35,530 bases of DNA from Bordetella parapertussis (GCA_945862135.1 CAMAYE010000009.1:1-35530), one strand, 5' to 3'; counted from the first letter of the stretch, positions 1 to 8,624 are shown. Numbers and translations are program-made. The notes: generated by a model from the sequence alone, not told the origin.

Positions 1-855
1 TGCGATGTCACCGGTTGCAAACACGCCCGGATGCGACAGCGATTGCAGGTGCTTGTCCACGGCAATGAATCCTGCTTCATCCGTTTGCAAGCCACTGGCA
101 CGCGGCCACGCCGGCGCCGCGGCGCCAGTGACCCAGATGACTTCATCGAAAGCGAGCCGACCGCCTCCACGCAGCAACAAGGCACCTGGCGACGCACGTT
201 CAACCGCGGTATTCAGGCGTACCGAGATGCCCTGATTCTGCAGGATGGTCATGAACTGTTGCTGAACCCCGCGCGGATGCACCCCGAGAATGGTCGGTCC
301 GTCCCCGATCAGCGTGAATGACGCGTGTCCGCCATCACCCGAAATGCAGTGCCGCATGGCCAGCACGACTTCAACGCCAGCTGCACCGGCGCCGACCACG
401 ACGACCTGCAGCGGCCGCGGTGCCGTTTTTGCCGCTCCACGCAGCTGCGCCCAGTGTTCGAGGAATTGTGCGACAGGCTTTATCGCAATGCCGTACTGCC
501 CGGCGCCGTGGATCGGAGAAAGCACGGGTGTGGATCCGGTGTCGATGGAAGTGACATCAAACAACTGGTCGGGTGCATGGCCGCAACGCGCGATGCGCGC
601 GGTGAAATCGATTTCACCGACGCTGGCCTCGATGCGCGTGACGCCGGCCTGCGCACAGAGGGTATCCAGATCAATATGGCATTCGGAATGACTGTAATGC
701 CCCGCGATATAACCCGGCAGCATGCCCGAGTAGGGCGTGTGGCGATCGGGACTGACCAGTGTGAGCGTGACGCCCGGTTCAGGCTCAAGGCCCCAGCGGC
801 GGATCACCTCGACATGGCTGTGACCGCCGCCGATCAGCAACAGGCGTTTGGGCAT
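1..855 (-). CDS. FAD/NAD(P)-dependent oxidoreductase, probable SelD-fused type (3' end outside window)
   Basis: This reading frame starts at an ATG at 855 and runs leftward for 285 codons without a stop, so the C-terminus lies outside the window. Two dinucleotide-binding motifs are visible: GGGHSH at residues 9-14 (FAD) and GAGAAG at 155-160 (NAD(P)). A flavoprotein motif ending in ATGDIA closes the visible part. The segment TPYSGMLPGYIAGHYS (about 40-55) resembles the oxidoreductase domain that in many proteobacteria and cyanobacteria forms the N-terminal half of a bifunctional selenide, water dikinase (SelD), or a separate gene beside selD. The start lies 7 nt downstream of the msrA stop codon, so the two are probably co-transcribed. 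Whether the frame continues into a SelD domain cannot be seen. A generic type-II NADH-dehydrogenase-like protein is the alternative. Confidence 0.82.
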   Translation of the reverse strand, partial: MPKRLLLIGGGHSHVEVIRRWGLEPEPGVTLTLVSPDRHTPYSGMLPGYIAGHYSHSECHIDLDTLCAQAGVTRIEASVGEIDFTARIARCGHAPDQLFDVTSIDTGSTPVLSPIHGAGQYGIAIKPVAQFLEHWAQLRGAAKTAPRPLQVVVVGAGAAGVEVVLAMRHCISGDGGHASFTLIGDGPTILGVHPRGVQQQFMTILQNQGISVRLNTAVERASPGALLLRGGGRLAFDEVIWVTGAAAPAWPRASGLQTDEAGFIAVDKHLQSLSHPGVFATGDIA

Positions 856-862
856 TGCGGAG

Positions 863-1486
863 TTACTGGGTTTTCCAGACCTCTTGCAGTCGCGCCTGAC
901 GCCCGCAACTGGTTTTGTAATAGTTGTAGCGGATCGGATTTTTTTTGTAGTAATCCTGGTGGTACTCCTCGGCCGCATAAAATTCGGCCGCGCGCGTGAT
1001 CAGCGTGCGGATTTTTCCGGCAAAGGGTTTTGTTTTCTGCAGCGCGGTTTTCGAAGCCTCCGCGGCTTTGCGCTGTGCATCGTCGTGATAGAAGATTTCG
1101 CTGCGGTATTGAGAGCCGTGATCGCAGAACTGGCCGTTCGCCTGCGTCGGATCAATGTTGCGCCAGAACGCATCGAGCAATTGCGCGTATGTCACTTTCG
1201 CCGGATCGTAGACTACTTGCACGACTTCGTTATGGCCGGTGTTGCCGGCGGAGACCTGAGGGTAAGTCGGATTCTTCAGGTGACCGCCCATATAGCCGGA
1301 TGTGGTCGAGATGACGCCCGGCACCTTGTCGAAGGCTTCTTCGACACACCAGAAACAGCCGCCACCGAAAGTGGCTTTTGCGGTGGTTGCCGCGGGTGTC
1401 GTCGTTTGCGCCGTTGCCACCAGCGGTGTGCAGAGCAGCAGGGCCAGCGCGAAGCGCTGAAAATTCGCTTTCAAAATCATATACAT
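863..1486 (-). CDS. msrA: Peptide-methionine (S)-S-oxide reductase, exported
   Basis: This 207-residue protein reduces methionine-S-sulfoxide in proteins. The catalytic motif GGGCFWC lies at residues 41-47 with Cys44 as the likely nucleophile, followed by a GYMGG element, the HGSQYRS motif and EYHQDYY near the end. A cysteine about 14 residues from the C-terminus could act as resolving residue. The first ~26 residues form a signal peptide (basic start, FALALLL core, cleavage near ATAQ), so it probably acts in the periplasm. ATG 1486 is preceded by GGGAG at a good spacing; an in-frame ATG at 1480 is the alternative. It is followed after 7 nt by the FAD oxidoreductase and diverges from fbp. Confidence 0.93.
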   Translation of the reverse strand: MYMILKANFQRFALALLLCTPLVATAQTTTPAATTAKATFGGGCFWCVEEAFDKVPGVISTTSGYMGGHLKNPTYPQVSAGNTGHNEVVQVVYDPAKVTYAQLLDAFWRNIDPTQANGQFCDHGSQYRSEIFYHDDAQRKAAEASKTALQKTKPFAGKIRTLITRAAEFYAAEEYHQDYYKKNPIRYNYYKTSCGRQARLQEVWKTQ

Positions 1487-1576
1487 CGTTGATGTCTCCC
1501 GAAGAAAACCAGTATATCGGATAATTCCGCCTCGCCCGCCCGGTGTACCAGGTGGTTGCCTATTAGTGGAGAAAAC

Positions 1577-2572
1577 ATGCGTCGCATTACACTCACCCAG
1601 TATTTAGTCGAACAACAGCGCGAAAAAGGCGTTGTTTCCGCAGAGCTGCGCCTGCTCATCGAAGTGGTCGCCCGTGCCTGCAAATCGATCAGCAACGCCG
1701 TCAGCAAAGGTGCGCTGACCGGCATCCTCGGCAACGCCGGCAGCGACAACGTGCAGGGTGAAGCCCAGAAAAAGCTCGACGTCATCTCCAACGAAGTGCT
1801 GCTTGAGGCCAACGAGTGGGGTGGCCATCTCGCCGCAATGGCTTCCGAGGAAATGGAGCACCCTCATCAGATTCCCAACCGCTACCCGCGCGGCGAATAC
1901 CTGCTTCTGATGGATCCGCTCGACGGCTCCTCCAATATTGACGTCAATGTCTCCATTGGCACCATTTTCTCGGTACTGCGCTGCCCCGAAGGTGTTACGC
2001 CCGATGAGCAGGCTTTCCTGCAGCCGGGATCGAAACAGGTGGCTGCTGGATTTGCCGTCTACGGTCCATCGACCATCCTCGTGCTCACAGTTGGCAATGG
2101 TGTCGCCGGCTTTACGCTGGACCGCGAAATGGGCAGCTGGGTGCTGACCGAACCGAAAATCGAGATTCCCGCAGATACTGCTGAATTCGCCATCAATATG
2201 TCGAACCGCCGAAACTGGAATGCACCGGTGACTCGATATATCGACGAATGCCTCGCGGGCAAAACCGGGCCGTTGGGCAAGGACTTCAACATGCGCTGGG
2301 TCGCCTCAATGGTGGCCGACGTGTACCGCATCCTGTCGCGCGGCGGCATTTTCATGTATCCGCAGGACGCCAAACACAAGGAAGGCCGTCTGCGTTTGAT
2401 GTACGAAGCCAATCCGATGGCGATGATCGTCGAACAGGCCGGCGGCGCCGCGACCAACGGCACTCAGCGCATCCTCGACGTTCAGCCGACCAAGCTGCAC
2501 CAGCGCGTCGGCGTGATTCTCGGTTCGCGCAATGAAGTCGAACGGGTCACTGGTTATCACAAGGCAGGCTGA
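1577..2572 (+). CDS. fbp: Fructose-1,6-bisphosphatase class I
   Basis: This gene encodes a 331-residue enzyme that hydrolyses fructose-1,6-bisphosphate to fructose-6-phosphate in gluconeogenesis or a Calvin-type cycle. The class I metal-binding signature [11 protein letters not shown] is at residues 112-122. The substrate-binding NMSNRRNW and the late region [15 protein letters not shown] are also recognisable. Length matches the bacterial family. The frame is open to an ATG at 1556, but the ATG at 1577 follows a purine-rich GTGGAGAAAA element and yields the usual N-terminus beginning [10 protein letters not shown], so it is preferred. It lies between two msrA genes. Confidence 0.97.
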   Translation: MRRITLTQYLVEQQREKGVVSAELRLLIEVVARACKSISNAVSKGALTGILGNAGSDNVQGEAQKKLDVISNEVLLEANEWGGHLAAMASEEMEHPHQIPNRYPRGEYLLLMDPLDGSSNIDVNVSIGTIFSVLRCPEGVTPDEQAFLQPGSKQVAAGFAVYGPSTILVLTVGNGVAGFTLDREMGSWVLTEPKIEIPADTAEFAINMSNRRNWNAPVTRYIDECLAGKTGPLGKDFNMRWVASMVADVYRILSRGGIFMYPQDAKHKEGRLRLMYEANPMAMIVEQAGGAATNGTQRILDVQPTKLHQRVGVILGSRNEVERVTGYHKAG

Positions 2573-2637
2573 GCGCTGTCAGGTTTTTCCGCCGACAGCG
2601 ACTGATGTGGCATTGAATCTCAACGGGGGCAGGCTGG

Positions 2638-3198
2638 ATGACCGACACCATGGGTAAAACGGCAGGGAGCGAGGTGGCAACGCTGGGTGGCGGCTGCTTT
2701 TGGTGCCTGGAAGCGGTATTCGACGGCCTGGACGGCGTCGATACTGTTGAATCCGGCTACTGCGGTGGCCACCTCGACAATCCGACTTACGAAGACATCT
2801 GCGGCGGCGACACCGGCCATGCCGAAGTCGTACGCATCGTCTTTGATCCCGCCGTGGTCAGTTACGCCGATTTGCTGGAAGTGTTTTTTGTCATACACGA
2901 TCCGACTACGCTGAATGCGCAGGGCAATGACATCGGCACACAATACCGCTCGGCGATCTATTTCCATACGCCGCAGCAGCAAGCGACAGCAGAGGCAGTG
3001 ATCAGGAACTTGACTGAGGGGCGCGTTTTTTCACGCCCGATCGTCACCGAAGTGACGCCGGCGCCGCATTTCTACGTCGCTGAGCCTTATCATCAGGAGT
3101 ATTTTGAAAACAACCCGCGGCAGCCGTACTGCCAGTATGTGGTGGCGCCCAAGGTAGCCAAGTTCCGCGCGAAATTTGCCGCGCGCGTGAAGAAGTAG
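2638..3198 (+). CDS. msrA: Peptide-methionine (S)-S-oxide reductase, cytoplasmic
   Basis: This is a second MsrA of 186 residues. It has the GGGCFWC active-site motif (Cys20 nucleophile), GYCGG, DIGTQYRS and the terminal EPYHQEYFENNP block. Unlike the msrA at 863-1486 it has no signal peptide, so it should act in the cytoplasm. A GGGGCAGG ribosome-binding stretch precedes ATG 2638; an ATG at 2650 is a second possible start. It lies 65 nt after fbp on the same strand and may be co-transcribed with it. It converges on the DUF72 gene with a 9-nt gap. The two MsrA copies differ at many positions and are not a recent duplication. Confidence 0.94.
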   Translation: MTDTMGKTAGSEVATLGGGCFWCLEAVFDGLDGVDTVESGYCGGHLDNPTYEDICGGDTGHAEVVRIVFDPAVVSYADLLEVFFVIHDPTTLNAQGNDIGTQYRSAIYFHTPQQQATAEAVIRNLTEGRVFSRPIVTEVTPAPHFYVAEPYHQEYFENNPRQPYCQYVVAPKVAKFRAKFAARVKK

Positions 3199-3207
3199 AC
3201 CGACCGC

Positions 3208-4212
3208 TCAGCCGGACTGCGCGCGGTGGCGTGCCGCGCTTATGATCGCCTGTGCCAGCTTGACCAGCGTCAATGGCGCCGAACCTTCCGCCTTGTTGTT
3301 GGCGATGATCGTACATTCGTGCCCGGCACTGATGGTGGCCATGCACAGTTGCGCAATTGAATCGCGTGTTGCGCTGTCTTCATCCACCAACTGGTCAAAT
3401 GGCGTAAAGCGCGTGCGCGCCTCCTCATAGCTGTAGCCCGATTTAAGGTTCCAGCGGATCAGCAGCGGCCCTGAACCGAATCCGGACATCGCAGCGGCCT
3501 GCACTGCAACCGGCGGCATTCGCGGATGTACGCCGACGCAGTAGCGCACGCCGACTTCCTTCAGTGAGGCGAAAAACCGACGGTTGATGACGCGGTCATC
3601 GCGGACCTCGACTGCGTACAGCGGCCCCTGCGGCAAACGGCCCAGAAATTCCTGCAACTGCGCGATAAACCGTTCGGGTGCACGCGTTAGCGTGCGGCCC
3701 AGCGGCGGAAACTGGAACAGCAGTGGTCCTGTTTTTGTCCCCAGACCTTCGCGCACCGGTTCGACGAACTGCTCCAGTGCGTAATTTGCATCAAGGAACT
3801 GCGGGTTGTTGCCGCCGCGAAAACCGCCGTCACCGGGCAGCCACTGACTGGTCAGCAGGCTGGGTGCCTTGACAACAAAGCGGAAATTGTCCGGAACCTG
3901 TTCGGCGTAGGAAGCGTATTGCCGGGATGACAGCGGTGCATAAAACGATCGATCAACGCCCACGGTGCTGAACAGCGGATGCTGCGAATAGGCGGTCAGT
4001 CCCTGGCGTGACAGATCGCCGGGCACCACCGTGTCGGCCCAGACGATGCCGCGCCAACCGGGGAAATGCCACGACGATGTTCCGAGCCGCACGCCGGGTG
4101 GAAGCTGTCGCGCGAGGTCGCGTGCTTCCGGAGACGGTTCCGCCGCAACGATGGCGGCAGTGCGCGGCGCGCCCGGACGCGCACCCTCAAACAGGGACAG
4201 TTGTTTCGCCAT
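3208..4212 (-). CDS. DUF72 family protein (YecE-like)
   Basis: This 334-residue protein belongs to the DUF72/YecE family, a TIM-barrel-like fold of unknown biochemical role. Family features seen are LGTSSWHFPGWRGIVW near residue 43, the SQHPLFSTVGVDRSFY region, FRFVVKAPS, LFQFPP, and YAVEVRD in the middle. The N-terminal ~25 residues (MAKQLSLFEG followed by Ala/Pro-rich sequence) are an extension. It is a single gene transcribed leftward. No catalytic function can be assigned from the sequence. Confidence 0.85.
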   Translation of the reverse strand: MAKQLSLFEGARPGAPRTAAIVAAEPSPEARDLARQLPPGVRLGTSSWHFPGWRGIVWADTVVPGDLSRQGLTAYSQHPLFSTVGVDRSFYAPLSSRQYASYAEQVPDNFRFVVKAPSLLTSQWLPGDGGFRGGNNPQFLDANYALEQFVEPVREGLGTKTGPLLFQFPPLGRTLTRAPERFIAQLQEFLGRLPQGPLYAVEVRDDRVINRRFFASLKEVGVRYCVGVHPRMPPVAVQAAAMSGFGSGPLLIRWNLKSGYSYEEARTRFTPFDQLVDEDSATRDSIAQLCMATISAGHECTIIANNKAEGSAPLTLVKLAQAIISAARHRAQSG

Positions 4213-4626
4213 AGGGTGCGGAATTACCCGGAGTAGCGCCCTGTGGTGTCACCGTGCGGCGACGCAACGTGGCGTAAGCATGGAGCGCGGATGATGCAGA
4301 CAGACAATTCAAGTTCCCCCACTAGGTCATTGATTTGTTTCTGCTCTTGCACCGCGGCCATGGTGCCCGGATCAGCCGGCGGGGGCGTTGTTATTGTGCG
4401 GCGAGTATCGCGCAGATTCAAACGAATTACATCCTGACGGGATTCTGACGGCGTCCCGGTTGGTACGCACTGACATTTTCCCTATGGTACTGCATCGTTT
4501 TCCCTCTGAAAAAGCGTTGACAAAGGCATTTTCCCTCGGCATTCTCTCGACACCGTGCACTACACGGCAAAGCAGACTAACCTGAACTCTGTACTTATAT
4601 TCAGTCACCTAACGGGAGATCCATCG
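4213..4626. other. Intergenic region upstream of the SWIB gene
   Basis: This stretch of about 410 bases lies between divergently transcribed genes. Short frames here show no protein-like character. It must contain the promoters of the DUF72 gene (leftward) and the SWIB gene (rightward). A TTGACA hexamer at 4517-4522 is the clearest promoter-like element, and the ribosome-binding site of the SWIB gene is at 4611-4620. No strong inverted repeat was recognised. Confidence 0.5.
4517..4545 (+). promoter_or_regulatory. Possible sigma-70 promoter of the SWIB gene
   Basis: A perfect TTGACA (4517-4522) is followed after 17 nt by CATTCT (4540-4545), a weak -10 match. Transcription from here would leave a leader of about 75 nt before ATG 4627. 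A TTATAT-like element near 4595 is another -10 candidate. The call rests only on consensus matching. Confidence 0.35.
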
Positions 4627-4941
4627 ATGGCTGCAAAGAAAAAAGCGACCAAGAAACCTGCTGCTAAGAAAAAGAAAGCCGCGGCGAAACGTAAACCCAA
4701 TGCCGCATTCATGAAACCGATGCAGCCGAGCGCAGCGCTCGGTGCAGTGATCGGCAACGGCGCACAGCCGCGTACCGAAGTCACCAAAAAGATCTGGGCC
4801 TACATCAAGAAGCATGGCCTGCAAGACAGCAAGAACCGCCGCAACATCAATGCTGACGAGAAACTGAAAGAAGTTTTCGGCGGCAAGAAACAGGTTTCGA
4901 TGTTTGAAATGACCAAACTGGTCAACAAGCACCTGAAATAA
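4627..4941 (+). CDS. SWIB/MDM2-domain protein with lysine-rich histone-like tail
   Basis: This small basic protein has 104 residues. Residues 2-23 are an Ala/Lys-rich tail (AAKKKATKKPAAKKKK) like histone H1 or bacterial Hc1/HU-type tails. Residues ~30-104 form a SWIB/MDM2 domain, with EVTKKIWAYIKKHGLQD, the NRRNINADEKLKEVFGGKKQVSMFEM core and a KLVNKHLK terminus. SWIB domains are best known from eukaryotic chromatin remodelling complexes; stand-alone bacterial versions occur in chlamydiae and several proteobacteria and are thought to bind DNA or shape the nucleoid. The GGGAGAT element at 4614-4620 supports the ATG at 4627 over an upstream frame start. A rho-independent terminator follows directly, so it is probably monocistronic and well expressed. 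Confidence 0.9.
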   Translation: MAAKKKATKKPAAKKKKAAAKRKPNAAFMKPMQPSAALGAVIGNGAQPRTEVTKKIWAYIKKHGLQDSKNRRNINADEKLKEVFGGKKQVSMFEMTKLVNKHLK

Positions 4942-4962
4942 GCGGTTTTCCGCTATGAGAAC

Positions 4963-4990
4963 CGGGGCGCTGCGGCGCCCCGATTTTTTT
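4963..4990 (+). terminator. Rho-independent terminator of the SWIB gene
   Basis: An 8-bp perfect GC stem (CGGGGCGC at 4963-4970, GCGCCCCG at 4975-4982) with a 4-nt TGCG loop is followed by A and then seven T residues at 4984-4990. It sits 21 nt after the SWIB stop codon. It ends just before the 3' end of the opposing MFS gene at 4995. Confidence 0.9.
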
Positions 4991-4994
4991 GGTT

Positions 4995-6140
4995 TTACGT
5001 CTTGTGCGCAGTGGTGCCGCGGCTGCTATAGGCGCCGCCCAGCAACAGCACCGCTGCCATCGTCCAGAACACCGGCGTCATCCCCATCGTGCTGCCGACG
5101 ATGCCGAACAGCAGTGGAATGCCCGACTGCGTTACGTTCAGCAGAAAAGTGCGCACACCGACCACCTCGCCGCCACGTCCCGGCGGCGCCGTGTTGTAAA
5201 GCAGGGACATGATCATCGGTTGTGTGCCGCCGATGGCAAGGCCGAGCACGAAGGCCATTGTCATCAGCAGTGACACGCTTTCAATCAGCGGAAATACCGC
5301 CATCGCCGCACCAGTGGCGAACATGCCGCCAATCAGCAGCGGCCATTCGCTGAGGCGATGAACAATGGCGGGCAGCACCAGGCGCACCAGGAAGATCGCT
5401 GCTCCGAACGAACCGAGAATCAGTCCGATCACGGACGCCGACAGTCCCAATCGCGTGCCATGGATCGGCGTAACAAAGGTGAACAGGTCCCAGGCCATCG
5501 ACAGCACGGCGCTGGCGACAAAGGCACGGCGCAGATCGTGAATTCGGAACAGGTCGCCGACCCGTTTGCGGCCCTGTTCCAAGGGGGCGGCCGGATGCGC
5601 CGGAAGGCTCACCGGATGCAGCATCATCAGCAGGATAGCCGCCACGGTGCTGGCGCCGAGCAGCAGGAAGGTCAGCCGGTGTCCGATCAGGTCGATGGCA
5701 AATCCCGAGATCGTCGGGCCGAGGAAGCCGGATGTCGAAAACGCCAGCGCCAGCAGGCTGAAGTTGCGTGAACGCTGTTCCGGCGTGCCGAGCAAGCCCG
5801 CCACCTGGTTGACGCAGATATGAACCAGCATGAATCCGCTGCCGAGGACTGCGCTGACGACAAACAGTATTTCAATCCGCGGCACTGCTGCGCCCAGCAG
5901 CAGTGCGCTCAGCGCCAGGCTGGCGCCAATCAAAAGCGGTTTGCGTACGCCGATGCGATCGATGGTGCGGCCCCAGCCGACCGCGAACACCAGCGGCACT
6001 GCGGCGAGCAGCGAAATCAGGATGCCAACCGTCAGCGGCGTGGCCTGCAGATGCAGCGCCAGCAGCGACAGCGTGACCCGGCTTCCGGAAAACGCCAGAT
6101 GCAGCAATATCGTCAACAGCAGGATGAAGCGGATGTTCAT
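4995..6140 (-). CDS. MFS transporter
   Basis: This gene encodes a 381-residue major facilitator superfamily permease with about 12 hydrophobic segments. The loop 2-3 motif A appears as GRTIDRIGVRKPL around residues 57-69. The frame is open upstream to 6503, but that part overlaps the EamA gene and translates to non-protein-like sequence. The ATG at 6140 gives the natural membrane start MNIRFILLL. It overlaps the EamA stop codon in an ATGA arrangement, indicating translational coupling. The substrate is unknown; the fold resembles efflux-type MFS members. Confidence 0.88.
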   Translation of the reverse strand: MNIRFILLLTILLHLAFSGSRVTLSLLALHLQATPLTVGILISLLAAVPLVFAVGWGRTIDRIGVRKPLLIGASLALSALLLGAAVPRIEILFVVSAVLGSGFMLVHICVNQVAGLLGTPEQRSRNFSLLALAFSTSGFLGPTISGFAIDLIGHRLTFLLLGASTVAAILLMMLHPVSLPAHPAAPLEQGRKRVGDLFRIHDLRRAFVASAVLSMAWDLFTFVTPIHGTRLGLSASVIGLILGSFGAAIFLVRLVLPAIVHRLSEWPLLIGGMFATGAAMAVFPLIESVSLLMTMAFVLGLAIGGTQPMIMSLLYNTAPPGRGGEVVGVRTFLLNVTQSGIPLLFGIVGSTMGMTPVFWTMAAVLLLGGAYSSRGTTAHKT

Positions 6141-7036
6141 GCGGCCGACCTGGGTGCGCGTGCCCACGACACCATTGCCACGCCAAGACAGGTGATCGCA
6201 ATGCCCGCAAGAGAAATGGCGGAGGGCACGACATCGAACATCAACAACTCCAGCGCAACCGCAAAAATCGGCGTCAGATAGATCAGGCTGGTCACGCGAG
6301 TCGCGTGACCGCGCCGCATCAGCGTATGAAATGCATTGACCGCAAGTATCGAGGCGCCGATCACCAGAAATACGATCGCTCCCACGAGCGACCACGACCA
6401 GCGCACTGCCGCCCCCTCGATGAACCATGCCAGCGGCGCCAGCACGATGAAATTGCTGACAAACTGGATCAGTGAAGCGGCCCGCAGATCGACAACAGGA
6501 CAATGCAGGCGTTGGTAAAGCGTGCCGACAGTGACCCCCGCCAGCGAGATGGTCACCGCCATCAGCGCGCCCAGTGTTGCTTCGCGAACATCAATCTTGT
6601 GCCAGACAATCAGCGTGACCCCAGCCAGGCCGATGGCGATCCCTGCCCACTGCGCAACGCTCAAGCGCTCACGCATCCATCGTCCTGCAAACACCGCAGT
6701 CAGCAGGGGCTGTACCGACAGCAGAACCGCGGTAATACCCGCAGAAAGCCCGAGATACTGCGAATAGTGACTGCCGCCTAGATGCACCGTATGCATCAGC
6801 AGGCCCGCAACGATCACATGCCCCAGTTCGCGGCCTGAAGACGGCCAGCGCGGCTTCAGAACCAGTGCCATCGCTGTCAGGCAGACGATGCCGAAGGCGA
6901 AACGAATCGCCAAAAAGGTGAACGGCGCGGCGTGCTGCAGCCCGATTTTGGTGGCGATAAAACCAGAACCCCAGACCGCAACGAAATACCATGCGAGCAG
7001 GGATTCCCAGGTGCGCGCGGAAAGCGGAACTGGCAA
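6137..7036 (-). CDS. EamA/DMT-superfamily transporter
   Basis: This 299-residue inner-membrane protein has about ten transmembrane helices arranged as two EamA repeats (about 12-140 and 152-290). Typical features are WGSGFIATKIG in helix 1 and SVQPLLTAVFAGRWMRERLS in the first repeat. Family members export metabolites such as amino acids or their derivatives; no substrate can be inferred. The apparent start is TTG at 7036, 17 nt after the pdxH stop, with no clear Shine-Dalgarno and no ATG nearby, so the exact start is uncertain. Its 3' end overlaps the MFS start, so pdxH, this gene and the MFS gene probably form one transcript. Confidence 0.87.
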   Translation of the reverse strand: MPVPLSARTWESLLAWYFVAVWGSGFIATKIGLQHAAPFTFLAIRFAFGIVCLTAMALVLKPRWPSSGRELGHVIVAGLLMHTVHLGGSHYSQYLGLSAGITAVLLSVQPLLTAVFAGRWMRERLSVAQWAGIAIGLAGVTLIVWHKIDVREATLGALMAVTISLAGVTVGTLYQRLHCPVVDLRAASLIQFVSNFIVLAPLAWFIEGAAVRWSWSLVGAIVFLVIGASILAVNAFHTLMRRGHATRVTSLIYLTPIFAVALELLMFDVVPSAISLAGIAITCLGVAMVSWARAPRSAA

Positions 7037-7053
7037 GGCGGGCGTAATGCGGC

Positions 7054-7686
7054 TCAGGGTGCGAGCCGGACAATCGTCCAGCGGTCACCTTGCCGCCTAT
7101 AAAGCAGGCGATCATGCAGGCGGCTGGGGCGGCCTTGCCAGAACTCGACACTGGCCGGCAACACCCGGTAACCACCCCAGTGGGCGGGCCGTGGCGCGGC
7201 CTCGCCATGAGCGGCGGCTGCAGCGTCAAAGCGCGCTTCCAGCACGGCGCGGCTGGCGACCACTTCGCTTTGTGGAGATGCGATTGCGGCATGCCGGCTG
7301 CCCAGCGGACGGCTGGCGAAATATTCATCGGATTCGGCAGCGGTCACTTTTTCGACGCTACCGTCAATACGCACTTCACGTTCAAGGTCAGTCCAGTGAA
7401 AGACCAGCGCCGCACGCGGATTCCCGGCCAGCTCGCGTCCCTTGCGGCTCATGTAATTGGTATAAAAAACAAAGCCGTTGTGGTCGATGCCCTTGAGCAG
7501 AACGATACGGGCTGACGGTGCACCGTCAGCCCCGACCGTGGCCAGCGTCATTGCATTGGCCATGGGCAACTCCGCACGCAAGGCCTCATCAAACCAGCGC
7601 TGGAACTGGGTGAAAGGATCGCTTGCGACATCGGCTTCGTGGAGGCTCTCGCCTTTGTAATCCTGGCGCAGTGAGGCTAAGTTCAA
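7054..7686 (-). CDS. pdxH: Pyridoxamine/pyridoxine 5'-phosphate oxidase
   Basis: This 210-residue FMN enzyme oxidises pyridoxamine- or pyridoxine-5'-phosphate to pyridoxal 5'-phosphate in vitamin B6 metabolism. Recognisable blocks are [45 protein letters not shown], the [13 protein letters not shown] substrate/FMN signature and the invariant C-terminal RLAP. The start is a TTG at 7686 with GGAG 5 nt upstream, and the resulting N-terminus matches the family, so a non-ATG start is likely real. It leads a probable operon with two exporter genes. Confidence 0.95.
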   Translation of the reverse strand: MNLASLRQDYKGESLHEADVASDPFTQFQRWFDEALRAELPMANAMTLATVGADGAPSARIVLLKGIDHNGFVFYTNYMSRKGRELAGNPRAALVFHWTDLEREVRIDGSVEKVTAAESDEYFASRPLGSRHAAIASPQSEVVASRAVLEARFDAAAAAHGEAAPRPAHWGGYRVLPASVEFWQGRPSRLHDRLLYRRQGDRWTIVRLAP

Positions 7687-7718
7687 GATGACTCCGTGAC
7701 TGGTGGATGTGGCTGATT

Positions 7719-8585
7719 CTAGCGCTCGGGCAGAGGGATGAACTCGGTTTCACCCGGTACCGCAGGAAAACGTTGTTCGCGCCAGCGTGTGCGGGCTTCG
7801 TCGATCATTTCGCGGCTGCTGGCGACAAAATTCCACGAAATATGTCGCTCACCATCCAACGCAGCGCCACCAAAGGCCATGATGCGCGCCGCACCGCGAG
7901 TGTTGACGGTGATGTCGATACCGGCATCAAACACCGCTACGGTGCGCGGAGCAACTGGGTTGCCTGCAACATCGACTTCACCGTCGACGACATAAATCGC
8001 CCGTTCCGCGTATTCCCTGGGCAATACAAATCGGGTCGCGGCGCTTGCTTCAATCGCTGCGTAGAACATTGGTGAAAACGTCCGCACCGGTGCCTGTTGC
8101 CCCCATCCATTACCCGCGATCAGCCGCAATGTCGCACCAGGCAGTTCAATGCGCGGCAGTGTGTCTTTCGGATGATGGGTGAATACCGGTTCGGTCTGTT
8201 CATGGGCCACGGGTAGCGCAATCCATACCTGGATGCCGTGCAGGCCGCGCGTGTTGTTGCGTTCGTCGTCTGGGCTGCGTTCCGAATGCACGATGCCGTT
8301 GCCGGCCGTCATCCAGTTCACGTCGCCGGGGGTAATGCGTTGCACGAAACCCAGGCTGTCGCGGTGCATCAGCGCGCCCTCGAACAGATAGGTCACCGTG
8401 GCCAGCCCGATATGCGGATGCGGCCGCACGTCGATGGCCTGACCCGGGTTGAAACGCACGGGCCCCATGTGATCAAAAAAGATGAAGGGGCCGACGGTGC
8501 GCCGGGCTGCAGCGGGCAACAGGCGACGCACCTCGAAACCGTCGCCGAGGTCTTTGGTATGTGCCTGCAGGGTTTGGGTAATCAC
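7719..8585 (-). CDS. Pirin family protein
   Basis: This is a cupin-fold pirin of about 288 residues. The metal-binding histidine region [10 protein letters not shown]... [17 protein letters not shown] and the following [19 protein letters not shown] block define the pirin N-terminal domain. The PMFYAAIEA and GEVDVAGN regions belong to the C-terminal cupin. Bacterial pirins are iron-binding proteins, some with quercetinase activity or roles in redox regulation. No ATG fits. The frame reaches a TTG at 8642, but that would lie upstream of the promoter-like palindrome, so the GTG at 8585 is preferred. The gene is divergent from the candidate selenoprotein and probably shares its control region. 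Confidence 0.88.
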   Translation of the reverse strand: MITQTLQAHTKDLGDGFEVRRLLPAAARRTVGPFIFFDHMGPVRFNPGQAIDVRPHPHIGLATVTYLFEGALMHRDSLGFVQRITPGDVNWMTAGNGIVHSERSPDDERNNTRGLHGIQVWIALPVAHEQTEPVFTHHPKDTLPRIELPGATLRLIAGNGWGQQAPVRTFSPMFYAAIEASAATRFVLPREYAERAIYVVDGEVDVAGNPVAPRTVAVFDAGIDITVNTRGAARIMAFGGAALDGERHISWNFVASSREMIDEARTRWREQRFPAVPGETEFIPLPER

Positions 8586-8595
8586 GATGCTGCTG

Positions 8596-8624
8596 ATTAT
8601 AGACGGCAGTCCGCTGTCTATAAT
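8596..8624. promoter_or_regulatory. Palindromic divergent promoter between pirin and the candidate selenoprotein
   Basis: A perfect 9-bp inverted repeat, ATTATAGAC (8596-8604) and GTCTATAAT (8616-8624), is separated by 11 nt. Each arm ends in a perfect TATAAT, one per strand, so the -10 boxes of two divergent promoters seem to be embedded in one operator. Rightward transcription would start near 8631, just before the GGAGG at 8644-8648. Leftward transcription would begin only a few bases before the pirin GTG. The symmetry suggests a dimeric regulator (LysR, MarR or TetR type), but none is encoded beside it. Confidence 0.6.

Noticed and set aside
6141-6503. N-terminal extension of the MFS transporter
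   Set aside because: It overlaps the EamA gene in another frame and is not protein-like; the ATG at 6140 gives the natural membrane start.
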